A DNA stretch of 6,859 bases from Chitinophagales bacterium. GTDB lineage: Bacteria > Bacteroidota > Bacteroidia > Chitinophagales > CAIODY01. Under the pieces are notes generated by a model. The model searched no databases and had not been told where the DNA came from. It worked only from the letters and a program-made list of their open reading frames with translations. Both the position numbers and the translations under genes were made by a program. Each line of letters starts with the position of its first letter. The stretch's first letter is position 1. This document shows positions 5,905-6,859 of this stretch, piece after piece. Location of the stretch: positions 1 through 6,859 of the forward strand of contig JAHEYX010000172.1 of assembly GCA_023251415.1 (NCBI GenBank), given 5' to 3'.

Positions 5905-6843
5905 ATGTCAAGCCCCAATTTAGCCCTTTCTGACTTAATAAAACGTAATGCTAAAGCGGCCGGATTTGATTTTGTGGGCATTGCCAAGGCTGATTTCTTA
6001 GAGCAAGAAGCCCCGCGTTTGGAAGATTGGTTAAAAAAAGGCTATCACGGTGAAATGCATTACATGGGCAATTATTTCGATAAACGTTTAGATCCGCGTT
6101 TATTGATGGACGGCGCGAAATCGGTGATTACTTTGTTAAAAAACTATGCGGCTCCTCCGGCTCAACCCGCCAATGCACCTAAAATAGCCCGGTATGCCTA
6201 TGGTTTAGACTATCATGAAGTTATTAAGCAGCAGTTGTACCAGTTGCTGGAAGAAATAAACGCCACGCATGCTGCTATTGCATCACGTGTTTTTGTGGAT
6301 TCGGCCCCTGTTTTAGAACGGGCTTGGGCGCAGAAAAGCGGTTTAGGCTGGATTGGAAATAATGCTATGCTCATCAACCCCAAAGCCGGTTCTTATTATT
6401 TCATCGCGGTTATCTTAATGGATGTTGAACTTCCCTATGACGAACCAATTAATAAGGATTACTGTGGTACTTGCACCAGGTGCATTGATGCCTGCCCTAC
6501 GGATGCCATTCTTGGAAATAAAGTGGTTGACGGCAGTAAGTGCATTTCCTATTTTACCATTGAACTAAAAGCTGCATTCACTGCCGATACTCCAAAATGG
6601 AACGACTGGATTTTTGGCTGCGATATCTGTCAAGAAGTTTGTCCTTGGAATCGCTTTGCGCAAGCCAATACCGAAGAAAAGTTCAAACCCTTAACGCCAA
6701 TTACCACCTTCGACAAACAACAGTGGGAAGAATTAACAGAAACCGCGTTTAAATACTATTTCAAGCATTCTCCGATAAGTCGTACCAAGTGGAAAGGGCT
6801 TAACCGATCTATTTTAGCACTTCAAAATAATACCAATCTATAG
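5905..6843 (+). CDS. queG: Epoxyqueuosine reductase QueG
   Basis: QueG performs the last step of queuosine synthesis, reducing epoxyqueuosine to queuosine at wobble position 34 of GUN-anticodon tRNAs, using cobalamin and two [4Fe-4S] clusters in the cytoplasm. In this 312-residue protein the N-terminal cobalamin-binding part includes GYHGEMHYM (46-54) and RYAYGLDYH (96-104). VFVDSAPVLERAWAQKSGLG (129-148) contains Asp132, equivalent to the catalytic Asp of the family. The ferredoxin-like part has C187-x2-C190-x2-C193-x3-C197P, then C213 and C239-x2-C242-x3-C246P, giving eight cluster ligands. The end KWKGLNRSILALQNN (295-309) is the usual family tail. It lacks the longer C-terminal HEAT-like extension of E. 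coli QueG, and shorter forms of this kind are known. The ATG at 5905 gives the expected N-terminus. It follows an intrinsic terminator, so it is probably a separate unit. Confidence 0.96.
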   Translation: MSSPNLALSDLIKRNAKAAGFDFVGIAKADFLEQEAPRLEDWLKKGYHGEMHYMGNYFDKRLDPRLLMDGAKSVITLLKNYAAPPAQPANAPKIARYAYGLDYHEVIKQQLYQLLEEINATHAAIASRVFVDSAPVLERAWAQKSGLGWIGNNAMLINPKAGSYYFIAVILMDVELPYDEPINKDYCGTCTRCIDACPTDAILGNKVVDGSKCISYFTIELKAAFTADTPKWNDWIFGCDICQEVCPWNRFAQANTEEKFKPLTPITTFDKQQWEELTETAFKYYFKHSPISRTKWKGLNRSILALQNNTNL

Positions 6844-6859
6844 TTAATGCAGATGGGCG

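Noticed and set aside
6844..6859. ATG at 6847 or TTA at 6844-6846 as the start or convergent end of another gene
   Set aside because: Only 16 bases remain after queG; either reading fits, so nothing can be supported.

Overview
The window looks like Bacteroidota chromosome. The evidence is AT-rich coding DNA, gene starts preceded by A/T-rich sequence with no Shine-Dalgarno motif, tightly packed co-directional genes, candidate promoter elements of the Bacteroidota type (TTTG at -33, TAnnTTTG at -7), and proteins of a Bacteroidota flavour. A class such as Chitinophagia or Sphingobacteriia is possible but not shown by the sequence. All seven recognisable genes are on the + strand.

Positions 1-1792 are the end of a surface-polysaccharide locus: the C-terminal part of a GT4 glycosyltransferase, cut by the window edge, overlapping by 8 nt an O-antigen polymerase/ligase-like membrane protein. 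A 137-bp gap (1793-1929) follows. It holds a weak terminator-like hairpin, a clean 7-bp inverted repeat and a possible promoter, so a second transcription unit may start here.

Positions 1930-5760 look like one operon: a non-hydrolysing UDP-sugar 2-epimerase (WecB family, most like its WbpI branch), a WbuB-like GT4 glycosyltransferase 5 nt downstream, a ZIP-family metal transporter joined by a 4-nt ATGA overlap, and an enoyl-CoA hydratase 11 nt further on. It closes with a convincing intrinsic terminator at 5760-5790. The first two genes make and transfer an amino sugar. The last two have no obvious link to polysaccharide synthesis and mark the move into housekeeping genes.

Positions 5761-5904 are intergenic. 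Besides the terminator, they carry a good candidate promoter on the minus strand, pointing back into the terminator. Because the terminator is nearly symmetrical, this could yield an RNA of about 55-60 nt. The last gene (5905-6843) is queG, epoxyqueuosine reductase, complete, with both [4Fe-4S] cluster motifs and the catalytic Asp.

I found no mobile element, CRISPR array, tRNA, rRNA or clearly novel multi-gene system. The least ordinary items are the candidate small RNA, the polysaccharide/metal/acyl-CoA gene mix in one operon, and the substrate question for the epimerase.
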